Source: an uncultured Ruminococcus sp.
Lineage (GTDB): Bacteria; Bacillota; Clostridia; Oscillospirales; Ruminococcaceae
Length of the DNA: 64,000 nucleotides
Direction of reading: 5' to 3'
Assembly: GCA_947624295.1 (NCBI GenBank)
Contig: CANQJV010000001.1
Span: 124,001-188,000, forward strand
Below are positions 16,729 to 25,534 of the stretch, piece after piece (within the stretch, counting starts at the first letter, position 1; every line of letters starts with the position of its first letter). The translations under genes and the position numbers were made by a program. The notes beneath the pieces are model-generated. The model saw only the letters and a list, made by a program, of their open reading frames with translations, was not told the DNA's origin and ran no database searches.

Positions 16729-17706
16729 TCACCTCTCGTAACTTATTATATATGTTCCTCTGTTGTCGCCTGATACGCTGTATTCTCTGCCTGATGGTAC
16801 TTTGACAGCAGTCGTATCGCCTGTTGATTCAACGCTGTACACAATATAAGCTGTACCGCCGACTGTATGCGAATAGGGCTTGTCCGAATCATAGCCTTTC
16901 AGGAAATCTATGTATTCCTCAAGGCACATATTTTTCTCAGCCATTATATCAGCATGGACTTTACCGACATAGCGCAAATGCCATGGACAATATTCCTCAC
17001 CTGTAATCTGACTTTTGCCTTCAGGGTAGCGCACTATAAAGCCGTATTTCGCACAATTCTGTACTACCCAGCCTTCCGCATCAAGTCCGTCAAATCCGAT
17101 ATACGAACCAACGCTGAGAAGTGCAAGGTCAACTGTACAGCCGTTTGAGCGTTCCGCAAAATAGCGTGGACAAACTGAATCGGGAGCAGTGTATGTATTT
17201 GTAGTACCGTATACAACAAAATCCGCAAAATCAGTGGCTTTATTGTAATCCTCCATAAGTCTGTTGAGAGCGTTCACGGCATCAGCATCAAGAGTTACGT
17301 TATCGCCCTCTACCGTGTAAAATTCGTTATGTTTTTCAGCGAGATTAACTGATTTTTCGGGGTTGTCAATATAAAGCATACTATTTTCGTCTGCAATCGC
17401 AAGAAGTCCTTTTGAAAGTCTGTCGGAAGTAAAATTTTCCTCTGTAAATCCTGCTTTTTTAAGCGTGGCAACAGAAGTTTTAGTTGGTCTGCTGTTCGGG
17501 TCAAAAGCTACCGTGCTTACAGGCGGAGGGAGTGCATTTTTCGGCAGGAAACTCCCCTCTATTGATATTTTGTCATCTGTTGTAATTATAATTACATTTC
17601 GTCTTATGCTGTCAAAAGCAAACATAAAAACTGAAATACCAACGCACAAGCCCAGTATTCTTTTAGCACTTGTACGGAGTTTTTTCTTTTTTGCCAATTC
17701 AACCAC
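16729..17706 (-). CDS. VanY-like M15B D,D-carboxypeptidase homologue with zinc and catalytic residues replaced
   Basis: A Lys-rich N-terminus and one membrane anchor (about residues 18-35) precede an extracellular domain. The C-terminal 140 residues match the VanY/M15B fold: GFIVRYPEGKSQITG and PWHLRYVG are clear. The first zinc motif, normally SEHxxGxAxD, reads AERSNGCTVD, so the zinc His is Arg186. The catalytic Glu of YEPWH is Cys240 (YCPWH). Only the Asp and the last His remain. Numbering uses GTG 17706; TTG 17697 after GGTGG is an equally likely start. The reading frame is intact with its own consensus promoter and terminator, so this is likely an expressed pseudoenzyme, possibly a cell-wall binder. 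Confidence 0.85.
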   Translation of the reverse strand: MVELAKKKKLRTSAKRILGLCVGISVFMFAFDSIRRNVIIITTDDKISIEGSFLPKNALPPPVSTVAFDPNSRPTKTSVATLKKAGFTEENFTSDRLSKGLLAIADENSMLYIDNPEKSVNLAEKHNEFYTVEGDNVTLDADAVNALNRLMEDYNKATDFADFVVYGTTNTYTAPDSVCPRYFAERSNGCTVDLALLSVGSYIGFDGLDAEGWVVQNCAKYGFIVRYPEGKSQITGEEYCPWHLRYVGKVHADIMAEKNMCLEEYIDFLKGYDSDKPYSHTVGGTAYIVYSVESTGDTTAVKVPSGREYSVSGDNRGTYIISYER

Positions 17707-17728
17707 CCACTTCCATAAAATAAGAAAA

Positions 17729-17749
17729 TTGTGTAAAACATTTACACAA
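17729..17749. promoter_or_regulatory. 21-bp palindrome in the leader of the VanY-like gene
   Basis: TTGTGTAAA-N3-TTTACACAA is a perfect 9-bp inverted repeat between the transcription start (about 17788) and the start codon. It could be a repressor operator or a weak RNA hairpin. I do not recognise the regulator. Confidence 0.5.
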
Positions 17750-17794
17750 CATTTGTTCTTTTGTTTTAGTATTTTACAAAAAGTTTATGATAAT

Positions 17795-17823
17795 ATTATA
17801 CAACCAAAAATATAGAATGTCAA
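17795..17823 (-). promoter_or_regulatory. Consensus sigma-A promoter of the VanY-like gene
   Basis: Minus strand: -35 TTGACA (17818-17823), 17-bp spacer, -10 TATAAT (17795-17800), a perfect match to consensus. The 17824-18014 stretch upstream, between the divergent genes, shows nothing else I can name beyond AT-richness. Confidence 0.92.
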
Positions 17824-18014
17824 GTCATTTCGGGAATTTTTTTGTAAACTTTTGTCGCTTGAACGATATGTCAGCTGAAAAAGAAAGAAACAGGCAAGGC
17901 AAATTGCAGTATGTTGTTAATAATATTTGTTGATATTCAACAAAAATGTTTATATGATTCACTTCTGACATCAAAAAATAATCTTTTTTAAGTCTATACT
18001 TTTAATAATGCTTA

Positions 18015-18023
18015 TGTTATAAT
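18015..18023 (+). promoter_or_regulatory. Extended -10 promoter of the small membrane protein gene
   Basis: TGTTATAAT is an extended -10 element (TGN before TATAAT). No convincing -35 hexamer is found 17 bp upstream. It is 28 bp before the start codon of the gene at 18051. Confidence 0.6.
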
Positions 18024-18050
18024 AATTTTACAGAAAGGAGGGTTTTTGAA

Positions 18051-18332
18051 ATGTATAGTGATTACGGTAATAGACTTCATGTATTGGCGAGTATCATCTT
18101 TTGGCTTTATATGATTACAGGAATAATAATAGGTATTCTTTACGCATTTTTATGGGATGATGTAGTCGAAGCACTTTTTATTGCGCCTATTGTCGGCTTT
18201 GTATCAGGTTACTTAAACAGTCTTGTTCTGCACGTCGTGGCGGATATTGCTGAAAATTTAGATTACCTTAACAAAAATGTCTACACGATAACAGATATTA
18301 TTGATAAAACCGTGAATAAAGACAAGAACTGA
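18051..18332 (+). CDS. Small two-helix membrane protein, unknown function
   Basis: A 93-residue protein with a strong ribosome site (GAAAGGAGGG). Two hydrophobic helices span about residues 10-34 and 40-64, and an Asn/Asp/Lys-rich cytoplasmic tail follows (ENLDYLNKNVYTITDIIDKT). I do not recognise the family. It stands alone on the plus strand with its own promoter and a strong terminator, so it is a self-contained transcript. Clean signals on both sides make it a real gene despite its size. Confidence 0.75.
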   Translation: MYSDYGNRLHVLASIIFWLYMITGIIIGILYAFLWDDVVEALFIAPIVGFVSGYLNSLVLHVVADIAENLDYLNKNVYTITDIIDKTVNKDKN

Positions 18333-18341
18333 AAAAGAAAA

Positions 18342-18372
18342 GCTGTACGGAAAAACCGTACAGCCTTTTTTT
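18342..18372. terminator. Bidirectional terminator between the small membrane gene and oadB
   Basis: GCTGTACGG (18342-18350) pairs with CCGTACAGC (18356-18364) across an AAAAA loop. Seven T residues follow on the plus strand and an A-rich run precedes it (T-run on the minus strand). It serves both convergent genes; the oadB stop codon (18371-18373) touches its edge. Confidence 0.93.
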
Positions 18373-19588
18373 AGCCGAAAACAGCAAGAAGAAATCCTGC
18401 CGCAATTGCTGAGCCTATAACTCCTGCTACATTTGGTCCCATAGCGTGCATTAGCAGGAAATTTGACGGATTCGCCTTTTGACCCTCTACCTGCGATACA
18501 CGTGCCGCCATTGGTACAGCTGAAACGCCTGCTGAACCGATAAGCGGATTGATTTTTCCGCCTGTAAGCACGTACATGAGTTTACCGACGAGAAGTCCGC
18601 CGACTGTTGAGAAACAAAATGCTGTAAGTCCGAGGAGAATTATAAACAATGTCTGAAGATTAAGGAAACTGTCTGCTGCTGTTGTCGCACCGACTGAAAT
18701 TCCGAGGAATACAGTGACGATATTCATGAGAGCGTTCTGTACTGTATCGGAAAGTCTTTCTGTTACTCCGCATTCTCTCCAGAGATTGCCAAGCATAAGA
18801 CAGCCTATAAGCGGTGCTGTTGACGGGAGAAGAAGTATAACAAACATTGCAACGATTATCGGGAAAAGTATTTTCTCTGTTTTTGATACAACTCTGTTCT
18901 GTTCCATTTTTACTTTACGTTCTTTTTCAGTAGTAAGGAGGCGCATAAGCGGAGGCTGTATCATCGGGATAAGTGCCATATACGAATATGCGGCAATTGC
19001 TATAGGTCCGAGGAGTTCCGGTGCAAGTTTTGTTGTAAGGAATATTGCAGTAGGACCGTCCGCACCGCCGATGATTCCTATAGCAGCAGCCTGATTACCC
19101 GTGAATCCGAGAAGTACTGCGCCAAAAAATGCAAGGAATACGCCCATTTGTGCGGCTGCTCCGAGAAGAAGGCTTTTCGGGTTGGATATAAGCGGTCCGA
19201 AATCGGTCATTGCTCCGACACCCATAAATATGAGCGACGGATAAATTCCTGCTTTTACGCCTATGTACAGTATATCAAGCAGTCCGCCATTCGCCATTAC
19301 GTGCCCGTAACTATGATAAAATTCGCTTTCTTTATCGAGGAATGCGCTCCATAATTCAGGGTGGTAGAGTGCGTCAGTTGATTCAGGTGTAAAGTATGAG
19401 AGGTTTACAAGCAGGCAGCCGAATGCAATTCCCACAAGAAGAAGCGGTTCAAATTTTTTCTTGATTCCGAGGTAGAGCAATGCGCACGCAACTACTATCA
19501 TTATGAGATTTTTCCAGCCGCCGTCAACGAGAAAGCTATGAAAGCCTGAACTTTCCCACAAATCCGTAAGAGTCTGAAGAATATCCAT
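18371..19588 (-). CDS. oadB: Na+-transporting oxaloacetate decarboxylase beta subunit
   Basis: Polytopic membrane subunit (405 aa) that decarboxylates carboxybiotin and uses the energy to export Na+. [20 protein letters not shown] (about residues 174-193) contains the conserved aspartate needed for Na+ transport in Oad[13 protein letters not shown] and [14 protein letters not shown] are other family signatures. Last gene of the oadA-oadG-BCCP-oadB group, 12 bp after the BCCP gene. The same subunit type also serves methylmalonyl-CoA and glutaconyl-CoA decarboxylases; the alpha subunit here favours oxaloacetate. Confidence 0.93.
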   Translation of the reverse strand: MDILQTLTDLWESSGFHSFLVDGGWKNLIMIVVACALLYLGIKKKFEPLLLVGIAFGCLLVNLSYFTPESTDALYHPELWSAFLDKESEFYHSYGHVMANGGLLDILYIGVKAGIYPSLIFMGVGAMTDFGPLISNPKSLLLGAAAQMGVFLAFFGAVLLGFTGNQAAAIGIIGGADGPTAIFLTTKLAPELLGPIAIAAYSYMALIPMIQPPLMRLLTTEKERKVKMEQNRVVSKTEKILFPIIVAMFVILLLPSTAPLIGCLMLGNLWRECGVTERLSDTVQNALMNIVTVFLGISVGATTAADSFLNLQTLFIILLGLTAFCFSTVGGLLVGKLMYVLTGGKINPLIGSAGVSAVPMAARVSQVEGQKANPSNFLLMHAMGPNVAGVIGSAIAAGFLLAVFG

Positions 19589-19600
19589 TTTCAGCCCTCC

Positions 19601-19990
19601 TTATGCTATGATGACAAGCGGTGAACCTGTATCAACAACTGCGCCCTTGCTTGTTACAACTTGTGCAACAGTACCGTCTTTCGGGGCAACAATTTCGTTT
19701 TCCATTTTCATTGCTTCGAGGATTACAAGAATCTGTCCTGCTTTAACGGTATCGCCCTGTTTTACCTCAACACGAAGAATATTTCCGGGCATTGGTGCGG
19801 ATACTGTTTCGCCGTCCGCAAGATTTACGGGAGCGGGAGCAGGCGCCGGAGCTGCTGACGGAGCAGGAGCGGGTGTTTCGGGCTGAGCAGGTGCAGGAGC
19901 AAGTGCCTCGTATTCGTCAAGTAATATTGCTTTACCCTTTTCAACTTCAACTTCATATGTTTTTCCGTTGAGAGTAACTTTATATTTCAT
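19601..19990 (-). CDS. Biotin carboxyl carrier protein of the Na+-pumping decarboxylase
   Basis: A 129-residue biotinyl protein. The biotin-attachment motif EAMKMENEIVAP lies near residues 93-104, with the lysine between two methionines. A flexible Ala/Pro linker (APAPAQPETPAPAPSA region, residues 31-54) connects an N-terminal docking segment to the biotinyl domain. In enzymes such as Klebsiella OadA this domain is fused to the alpha subunit; here it is a separate gene, as in malonate and methylmalonyl-CoA decarboxylases. It overlaps oadG by 4 bp. Confidence 0.93.
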   Translation of the reverse strand: MKYKVTLNGKTYEVEVEKGKAILLDEYEALAPAPAQPETPAPAPSAAPAPAPAPVNLADGETVSAPMPGNILRVEVKQGDTVKAGQILVILEAMKMENEIVAPKDGTVAQVVTSKGAVVDTGSPLVIIA

Positions 19991-20385
19991 TTTTTATTGA
20001 CCTCCTTAATTGAAATAAAATGCAGTTCATTAAGAGGAGTCTGCAATGTATCGGCAACTATCGCCATAATCATTGCGGCTTCCTTATCGGGCACATCGTG
20101 GAGTTTGATATGACCTGCTGAACCTTTTGCGAGTACAGGTTCAGGTTTCGGAACAGGTGCAGGGGCAGTTTCAACAGGTTTCGCCGGTGCAGTTTTTTCT
20201 TTTTCAGCAGATTTCTTTTCTTTATTCGAGAAAATTGCGCCTGTTATATAGAGTACAGCCATAAGGAGAACAAGTCCGAAAAATACAACGGCATAGCCGA
20301 ATATTGCGGTTATTGCGGCATCACCTATTTCCATTTTCGTACCGCTGTCAACTGCCTTTACAACAGCAAGAGCAAAGAAATTCAT
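19987..20385 (-). CDS. oadG: OadG-type gamma subunit of the decarboxylase
   Basis: A 132-residue protein with one transmembrane helix (about residues 27-50), a charged Lys/Glu segment and a Pro/Ala linker (APAKPVETAPAPVPKPEP). The short C-terminal domain contains HDVPDKEAAMIMAIVADTL and helps assemble the complex. OadG anchors alpha to beta in the known enzyme. ATGA overlap with the BCCP gene and an 18-bp gap after oadA support one operon. Confidence 0.85.
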   Translation of the reverse strand: MNFFALAVVKAVDSGTKMEIGDAAITAIFGYAVVFFGLVLLMAVLYITGAIFSNKEKKSAEKEKTAPAKPVETAPAPVPKPEPVLAKGSAGHIKLHDVPDKEAAMIMAIVADTLQTPLNELHFISIKEVNKK

Positions 20386-20403
20386 AGAATAACCTCCTTC
20401 TCC

Positions 20404-21801
20404 TTACATTGCCTCGATTGTGTAAACTGCTTCATTTTCTTCCTGAGCCTTGCGGTTTTCGAGGAATTTAATTGTCTGGTCGGGGTAGCATATGTAACTC
20501 ATTACATCTTCTTCGCAGCGGCAAAGTTCACCGAGTTTTTCCTTTGCTGTCTTGAAATCTTCCCCTGTACGCTTAACATCTTCGTCACGGCAGTCAACAG
20601 GCATATCATCACCGAGTACTTTCTTTGAAAGTTCAGGGTCAATCGGGGCAGGTGCTATACCGTACTCACCTCTGATGTAGTTCTTTACTTCTTTGGAAAT
20701 ATTCTTATAGCGTTCGCCGACAAGAACATTTGTTACAGCCTGATTTCCTACCATTTGCGAAAGCGGTGTTACAAGCGGAGGATAGCCTAAATCTGCACGT
20801 ACTTTCGGGATTTCGGCAAGTGCCGCATCGAATTTGTCCATAGCGTGCATATCTGTAAGGTTTGCAATCATATTCGAAAGCATACCGCCGGGGACTTTGT
20901 AAACGAGTGCCTGCGCATCTGTAGCAAGGCTTTTCGGATTCAATTGTCCGCTGTCAACGTATTTCTGTTTAATCGGCTTGAAATAGTCATTTACCTTGTT
21001 GATGATTTCCTCATCAAGTCCGCAGTCTATACCGTACTGCTTTAGAGCGTAGAACATTGTTTCTGTTGACGGCTGCGACGTACCTCCTGAGAAACACGAT
21101 GTAGCCGTGTCGATAACGTCAATACCAGATTCTATAGCTTTTGTTATTGTCATATACGCCATACCTGTAGTGCAGTGCGTATGGAGTATCAACGTCATAT
21201 CGCCTATTGCGTCCTTGATACCCTTGATAAGGTTTTCAGCCTCATACGGTGACATTGTACCTGCCATATCTTTCAGGCAAATCGTATCAAAGCCCATTTT
21301 CTTGAGTTCCTTGCACATTTCGATGTACTTGTCTACTGTATGCACGGGACTTTGCGTGTAAGCGATACAGCCTGATGCGATTGTTTTTTCTTTTGCGTAT
21401 TTTTTTGTAGCATTAAGTGCCGTTTCAATATTCCTGAAGTCGTTAAGTGCGTCAAATATTCTGATTACGTCAATGCCGTTTTTTATTGACAGTTCAATGA
21501 ATTTCTCAACAACATCATCGTGGTAATGTTTATAGCCGAGAAGATTCTGACCTCTCAAAAGCATTTGTAATCTTGTGTTTGGGAGATTTTTGCGGAGATT
21601 CCTGAGTCTTTCCCACGGGTCCTCATTGAGATAGCGCAGGCAGGAGTCAAAAGTAGCTCCGCCCCAGCACTCAATTGAGTAGTAGCCGGCTTTGTCCATA
21701 TCGGGCAGAATACCTTCATAATCAGCGTAAGGCAGACGGGTAGCCATCAATGACTGGTTAGCATCACGCAGAATGGTTTCTGTCAGTTGTACTTTTTTCA
21801 T
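20404..21801 (-). CDS. oadA: Oxaloacetate decarboxylase alpha subunit (carboxyltransferase)
   Basis: Cytoplasmic carboxyltransferase of the HMGL-like TIM-barrel family that moves CO2 from oxaloacetate to biotin. LTETILRDANQSLMATR (residues 5-21), the RGQNLLGYKHY segment, KDMAGT and the zinc-binding LHTHCTTG are present. It ends at 465 residues without a biotinyl domain, which is encoded separately. The start is ATG 21801: AGGAGGT is correctly spaced for it and too close to the upstream ATG 21807. First gene of the four-gene pump operon. Confidence 0.93.
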   Translation of the reverse strand: MKKVQLTETILRDANQSLMATRLPYADYEGILPDMDKAGYYSIECWGGATFDSCLRYLNEDPWERLRNLRKNLPNTRLQMLLRGQNLLGYKHYHDDVVEKFIELSIKNGIDVIRIFDALNDFRNIETALNATKKYAKEKTIASGCIAYTQSPVHTVDKYIEMCKELKKMGFDTICLKDMAGTMSPYEAENLIKGIKDAIGDMTLILHTHCTTGMAYMTITKAIESGIDVIDTATSCFSGGTSQPSTETMFYALKQYGIDCGLDEEIINKVNDYFKPIKQKYVDSGQLNPKSLATDAQALVYKVPGGMLSNMIANLTDMHAMDKFDAALAEIPKVRADLGYPPLVTPLSQMVGNQAVTNVLVGERYKNISKEVKNYIRGEYGIAPAPIDPELSKKVLGDDMPVDCRDEDVKRTGEDFKTAKEKLGELCRCEEDVMSYICYPDQTIKFLENRKAQEENEAVYTIEAM

Positions 21802-21865
21802 GTACATACCTCCTGAATTAAATAAATTTACGGTTCATACTTCTTTGTAAAAACCAATCAAAATT

Positions 21866-21874
21866 ATTATAACA
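21866..21874 (-). promoter_or_regulatory. Extended -10 promoter of the oad operon
   Basis: Minus strand TGTTATAAT, an extended -10 (TGN-TATAAT), with a weak -35 (TGGAAA) 17 bp upstream. It lies about 65 bp before oadA, in the gap after the broken GTPase gene. Confidence 0.6.
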
Positions 21875-23105
21875 TATTCACAAAAAAATTTCCAGTGTTT
21901 TTACAAATTTTTTATTTTAACTTAATAAATTCCTCAATTGACCTGTTCATATCCTCGATACGTTTATACAATTCCCTTGCTGACATACGCATTGCGCCGT
22001 TACCGAGGATAATCATTTGTTCAGCACCGTCCGAAGTCGCAACACGCACACGATGATTTTTCACGAGTTCGTGGCTTGTACACTCTATGTACGTATCAGC
22101 AGTTTCGCTTTCTTTGGTGTAAACTATGCTTATATTATAGTACTTTTCAACGTCACGGTGATTCCGTTTGACTTTGTACGCATCAAACACAAGTATGATT
22201 TCGTAACCCGTATACCCCTGATAACTGCACATAATATCAGCAAGCCGTTTTCTTGCGTCATCAAGGCTTTTTTCAGCGACTTCCTTTAATTCGTCCCACG
22301 CAAAAATTATATTATAGCCGTCAACAAGAAGATAGTCTGAACCGCTGTAAACAGGTATTTTCACGGGCTTACTGTAATCGCTCCGCACTTTTGCCGTTTT
22401 GAATGCATTGCGTGGACGGTCAATTTTCCCGTAAGTACGTTCGAAAATCGCCATAAGTTCCTCATCTGATATTGCTCTTTCCACAAATCGCCGTACTTTC
22501 TGTTGTTTTTCCTCTTTTGACGGCTCAAGATACGATGGTAAATGCATATGATTCCCCACATCGTACCATTTGACATTGACACCTGCTCCGTGACTGCAAA
22601 AAATTGAATCGGCACTGTTTTCAGTATCACCGTCGCAATCATAGTTTATTGATTTAATAATTTCGTCAGCGTTATGGCACTCCCTGTAACCGCCGTTAAT
22701 ACACGAAATCCGTCCTTTTCCTCTTGTGTAGCTGATAACTTCCGTCTGATAGTCATTTATTTCAGCAACAGGCGCAGTCCCTGATATTACAGCCATTTCG
22801 CCTGCTGTTTCGGGAGGATTGAATACTGCTGACATTCTTTGCAAATCAGCTATAGCTCGTCCTACATATTCAGACGGGATTTCAAGTTCATAGTCATAAT
22901 ATGGCTCTAACAATACGCTTTCCGCACTCCGTAATCCCTGACGTACAGCACGGTATGTTGCCTGCCTGAAATCTCCCCCTTCTGTATGTTTCAGGTGAGC
23001 CTTCCCCGATACAAGCGTTATTTTCATATCGGTCACGGGTGAACCTGTAAGTACGCCTATATGTGTTTTTTCCGCAAGATGAGTCAATATCAGCCTTTGC
23101 CAGTT

Positions 23106-23268
23106 CACGGAAATCAATTTTGCTAATAAAATTATTTAACTATTTTAATTTTATATGGTTTATGTTAGAATTAGAATCATTTTCAGATGATTTTGAATGA
23201 AATTACTCGTCAAAATGCTATAAAAACACTGTTACAAAACAGATGTTTTTTGAAAATTGATTTCCGTG
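23106..23268. mobile_element. 163-bp MITE with 16-bp terminal inverted repeats
   Basis: The ends are perfect 16-bp inverted repeats: CACGGAAATCAATTTT (23106-23121) and its complement (23253-23268). The 9-bp direct repeat TTGCCAGTT flanks it on both sides (23097-23105 and 23269-23277), which is the target-site duplication. The interior is AT-rich without an open frame, so it is a non-autonomous element moved by a transposase encoded elsewhere. A 9-bp duplication occurs in several IS families (for example IS4-like, IS256, ISLre2), so the family cannot be named from this alone. Confidence 0.93.
23222..23252. terminator. Hairpin terminator inside the MITE
   Basis: AAAACA-CTGTT pairs with AACAG-A-TGTTTT around a short loop, with an A-run on one side and a T-run on the other. 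It could stop transcription in either direction. It would prevent the 5' half of the GTPase message from reading into the 3' half. Confidence 0.6.
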
Positions 23269-24659
23269 TTGCCAGTTCCTGTCGAGTTTATCTTCTGATA
23301 CTGTTGTATCGAAAATCAATCCGCTGTTACGTGGTAACGGTTCAATCAGCAAATGCACTTCTGCATAATGGCGTAACGGTTCATAGTGACCTACGCCCTC
23401 AACAGTATCAGATATAGTTTCCTTGTAAGCAACCACACCATTGCCGAATACAACGCTGTAACCATATTTTTCCTCTATCAATCGGCTTAAAACTTCTATC
23501 TGAACTGCTCCCATAAGCTGTATATGTATTTCTTTTAACTGTTCATTCCAGACAATATTCAATTGCGGGTCCGTATCTTCCAATTGTTTCATATCTTTCA
23601 GCACATCGTAAATATTTTTGTCGTCAGGTATTTCAATTCTATACGTCATTACAGGCTCAGAAACAGCTTTCCCCGTATCGCTGATACAGCCTATCCCCTG
23701 CCCTGAATACGTACCGTCAAGCCCTGTAACTGTACACACTTCACCTGCTTTTGCAACATCTGCTGTACGGAATTTTTCCCCTGAATAAAACCGCACTGAA
23801 CTCACTTTATTTGTGACATCTTCACCTTCTGCCGTTCTGTATGCAATTTCGCTCCGCACCCGTAACTCTCCGCCCATTACTTTCAGGTGCGTGAGGCGTG
23901 TACCTTTGTTGTCGTACGATATTTTGTACACTTTCGCCCCGAAATCTTTACACCGTTCAGGTTCAGCCGTATATTTATCGAGTGCCGATATAAATTCAAT
24001 CACGCCTTGCATTTTAAGTGCTGAACCAAAATGACACGGGAATATCCTGCGTTGTGAAATTGCCTTTATTATGTCGTTTTCGCATAGTTTACCGTCAAAA
24101 AACAACTCCATAAGATTTTCGTCGCACGATGCACAATTTTCCTCAATATCACCAGAAAAATCAACGCATTTCTCTGAAAGATGCGCCCTTATTCCCTCAA
24201 GTAACGAATTTTTTGCAGCGCACGTCAAATCCATTTTATTCACAAAAATAAATACAGGTATATTATATTTTTTGAGCAGTTTCCACAACGTCAACGTATG
24301 ACTTTGTACGCCGTCCGTACCGCTTACGACAAGCACCGCATAGTCAAGTACCTGCAATGTGCGTTCGGTTTCAGCCGAAAAATCAACGTGTCCCGGCGTA
24401 TCAAGCAATGTTATATGAGTTTCGCCGGCACTAAATTCCGCCTGACTTGCGAAAATTGTTATACCTCTGTCACGCTCTATAGAATCAGTATCAAGAAATG
24501 AATTGCCGTTGTCTACTCTGCCCATTTTCCTGATTTGACCCGTTGTATACAGCATAGCTTCTGCAAGTGTAGTTTTCCCCGAATCAACGTGTGCTGTAAT
24601 ACCTATTGTTATATTTTTTGACTTCATCTGACTTTTCCCCCGTAATTTTAATTATAATA

Positions 24660-24688
24660 ATTATATCACATATATTAAAAATTGTCCA
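24660..24688 (-). promoter_or_regulatory. Promoter of the disrupted GTPase gene
   Basis: Minus strand: -35 TGGACA (24683-24688), 17-bp spacer, -10 TATAAT (24660-24665) with an upstream TG (extended -10). The promoter is still intact although the gene is broken. Confidence 0.8.
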
Positions 24689-24802
24689 CAAAAATATTTA
24701 AGGCAAAAGCATTTACTTTTTTATTCTGAAATTATTTGACAATCAGGCATTTTCAATAAATTTTGCATATATTTTGCATTGAAATTGTCGCAAATATAAA
24801 AA

Positions 24803-25444
24803 TCAACTACTCCACGCTCTTACAGCGTAATCAGGTACTTCGCCAACTATTATTGTTTCCGCTATCAGAAATTCAAAATTCTCCTCTGTTTCGAAACTGT
24901 ACAGGGGTATTGATGATATGAGATTCGCTGATATTTCCGCATAAATACGGTGTACTGTCTGATTTTCGCCTGCGGAATCAAACGTACTCCGCAATTTTAC
25001 TTCAGCCTCACCTACAGGGCATATCCGCACTTTTATTGAATTTCCACGCCCTGCAAGAAGGTAAGAACCGCTCAGCGAACCTATTGCTATTTCCGCCGAT
25101 GTTTCGCTGTTATCAGCAAGCCGTCTGTTTATTTCCTCCGCAAGTTCCGACTGCACACGGTTTATATTCCCCGAAAGTGCCTCTATTGACGATGTACGCC
25201 CGTTTTCATCATAGACTATATTCGCAAAATCCCCGTATGTATACTCATTTTCAGCAATATAGTCCGATACAGTTTCAGTGATTATCTTGTTCGCTGAATG
25301 CCTTGCAACTTGTTCCGCCTGTATTTCAGCTGACGGACGGACTGCTGTTTCAAGCCGTATTGCTATAACAATTAACAAAATTGCAACACAAATTATTGCC
25401 AATATAATTACAAAACGTTTGTTTTTCTTATGACATTTCCTCAT
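24803..25444 (-). CDS. yunB: Sporulation protein YunB
   Basis: A 213-residue protein with a basic N-terminus and one membrane segment (about residues 10-30). The YunB pattern follows: QAEQVARHSANKIITETV, then GNINRVQSELAEEINRRL, GSLSGSYLLAGRG and the C-terminal ETIIVGEVPDYAV. In Bacillus the homologue is a mother-cell gene needed for efficient spore formation. It stands alone between the GTPase promoter and the terminator of the upstream operon. This supports a sporulating lineage together with spoIIIA. Confidence 0.9.
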   Translation of the reverse strand: MRKCHKKNKRFVIILAIICVAILLIVIAIRLETAVRPSAEIQAEQVARHSANKIITETVSDYIAENEYTYGDFANIVYDENGRTSSIEALSGNINRVQSELAEEINRRLADNSETSAEIAIGSLSGSYLLAGRGNSIKVRICPVGEAEVKLRSTFDSAGENQTVHRIYAEISANLISSIPLYSFETEENFEFLIAETIIVGEVPDYAVRAWSS

Positions 25445-25507
25445 TGAATCAGCTCCCCTTATTTACTCAGCTGATTTATTATATTCCCCATACTGATTTC
25501 AGGTGAC

Positions 25508-25534
25508 AAAAAAACAGCCTGCAATAAGACTGTT
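25508..25534 (-). terminator. Terminator of the comEC-to-membrane-protein operon
   Basis: Minus strand: AACAGTC pairs with GGCTGTT (one G-T pair) around an 8-nt loop and is followed by a T-run. It directly follows the stop of the gene ending at 25535. Confidence 0.8.

Larger units (their letters stand above)
21912..24627 (-). pseudogene. TetM/EF-G-like GTPase fused to a NYN domain, disrupted by a MITE
   Basis: The 5' part (23269-24627) is a ribosomal-protection-type GTPase: AHVDSGKTTLAEAML (G1), DTPGHVDF (G3) and NKMD (G4), running to KLDRNWQ. The 3' part (21912-23105) continues NWQRLILTHLAEK with EF-G domain IV/V-like sequence. It ends in a NYN (YacP-like RNase) domain with LLVDGYNIIFAW and the acidic LVFDAY. 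The two halves are separated by a 163-bp inverted-repeat element flanked by a 9-bp duplication. Removing the element and one duplicate restores a single frame of about 847 codons. As it stands, the 5' half ends 16 codons into the insert. Insertion plus duplication totals 172 bp, so it also shifts frame. Confidence 0.92.

Noticed and set aside
21912-23117. Independent gene starting at TTG 23117 with a NYN domain
   Set aside because: The start codon lies in the MITE inverted repeat and the first EF-G residues continue exactly from the upstream half, so it is the 3' part of a broken gene.
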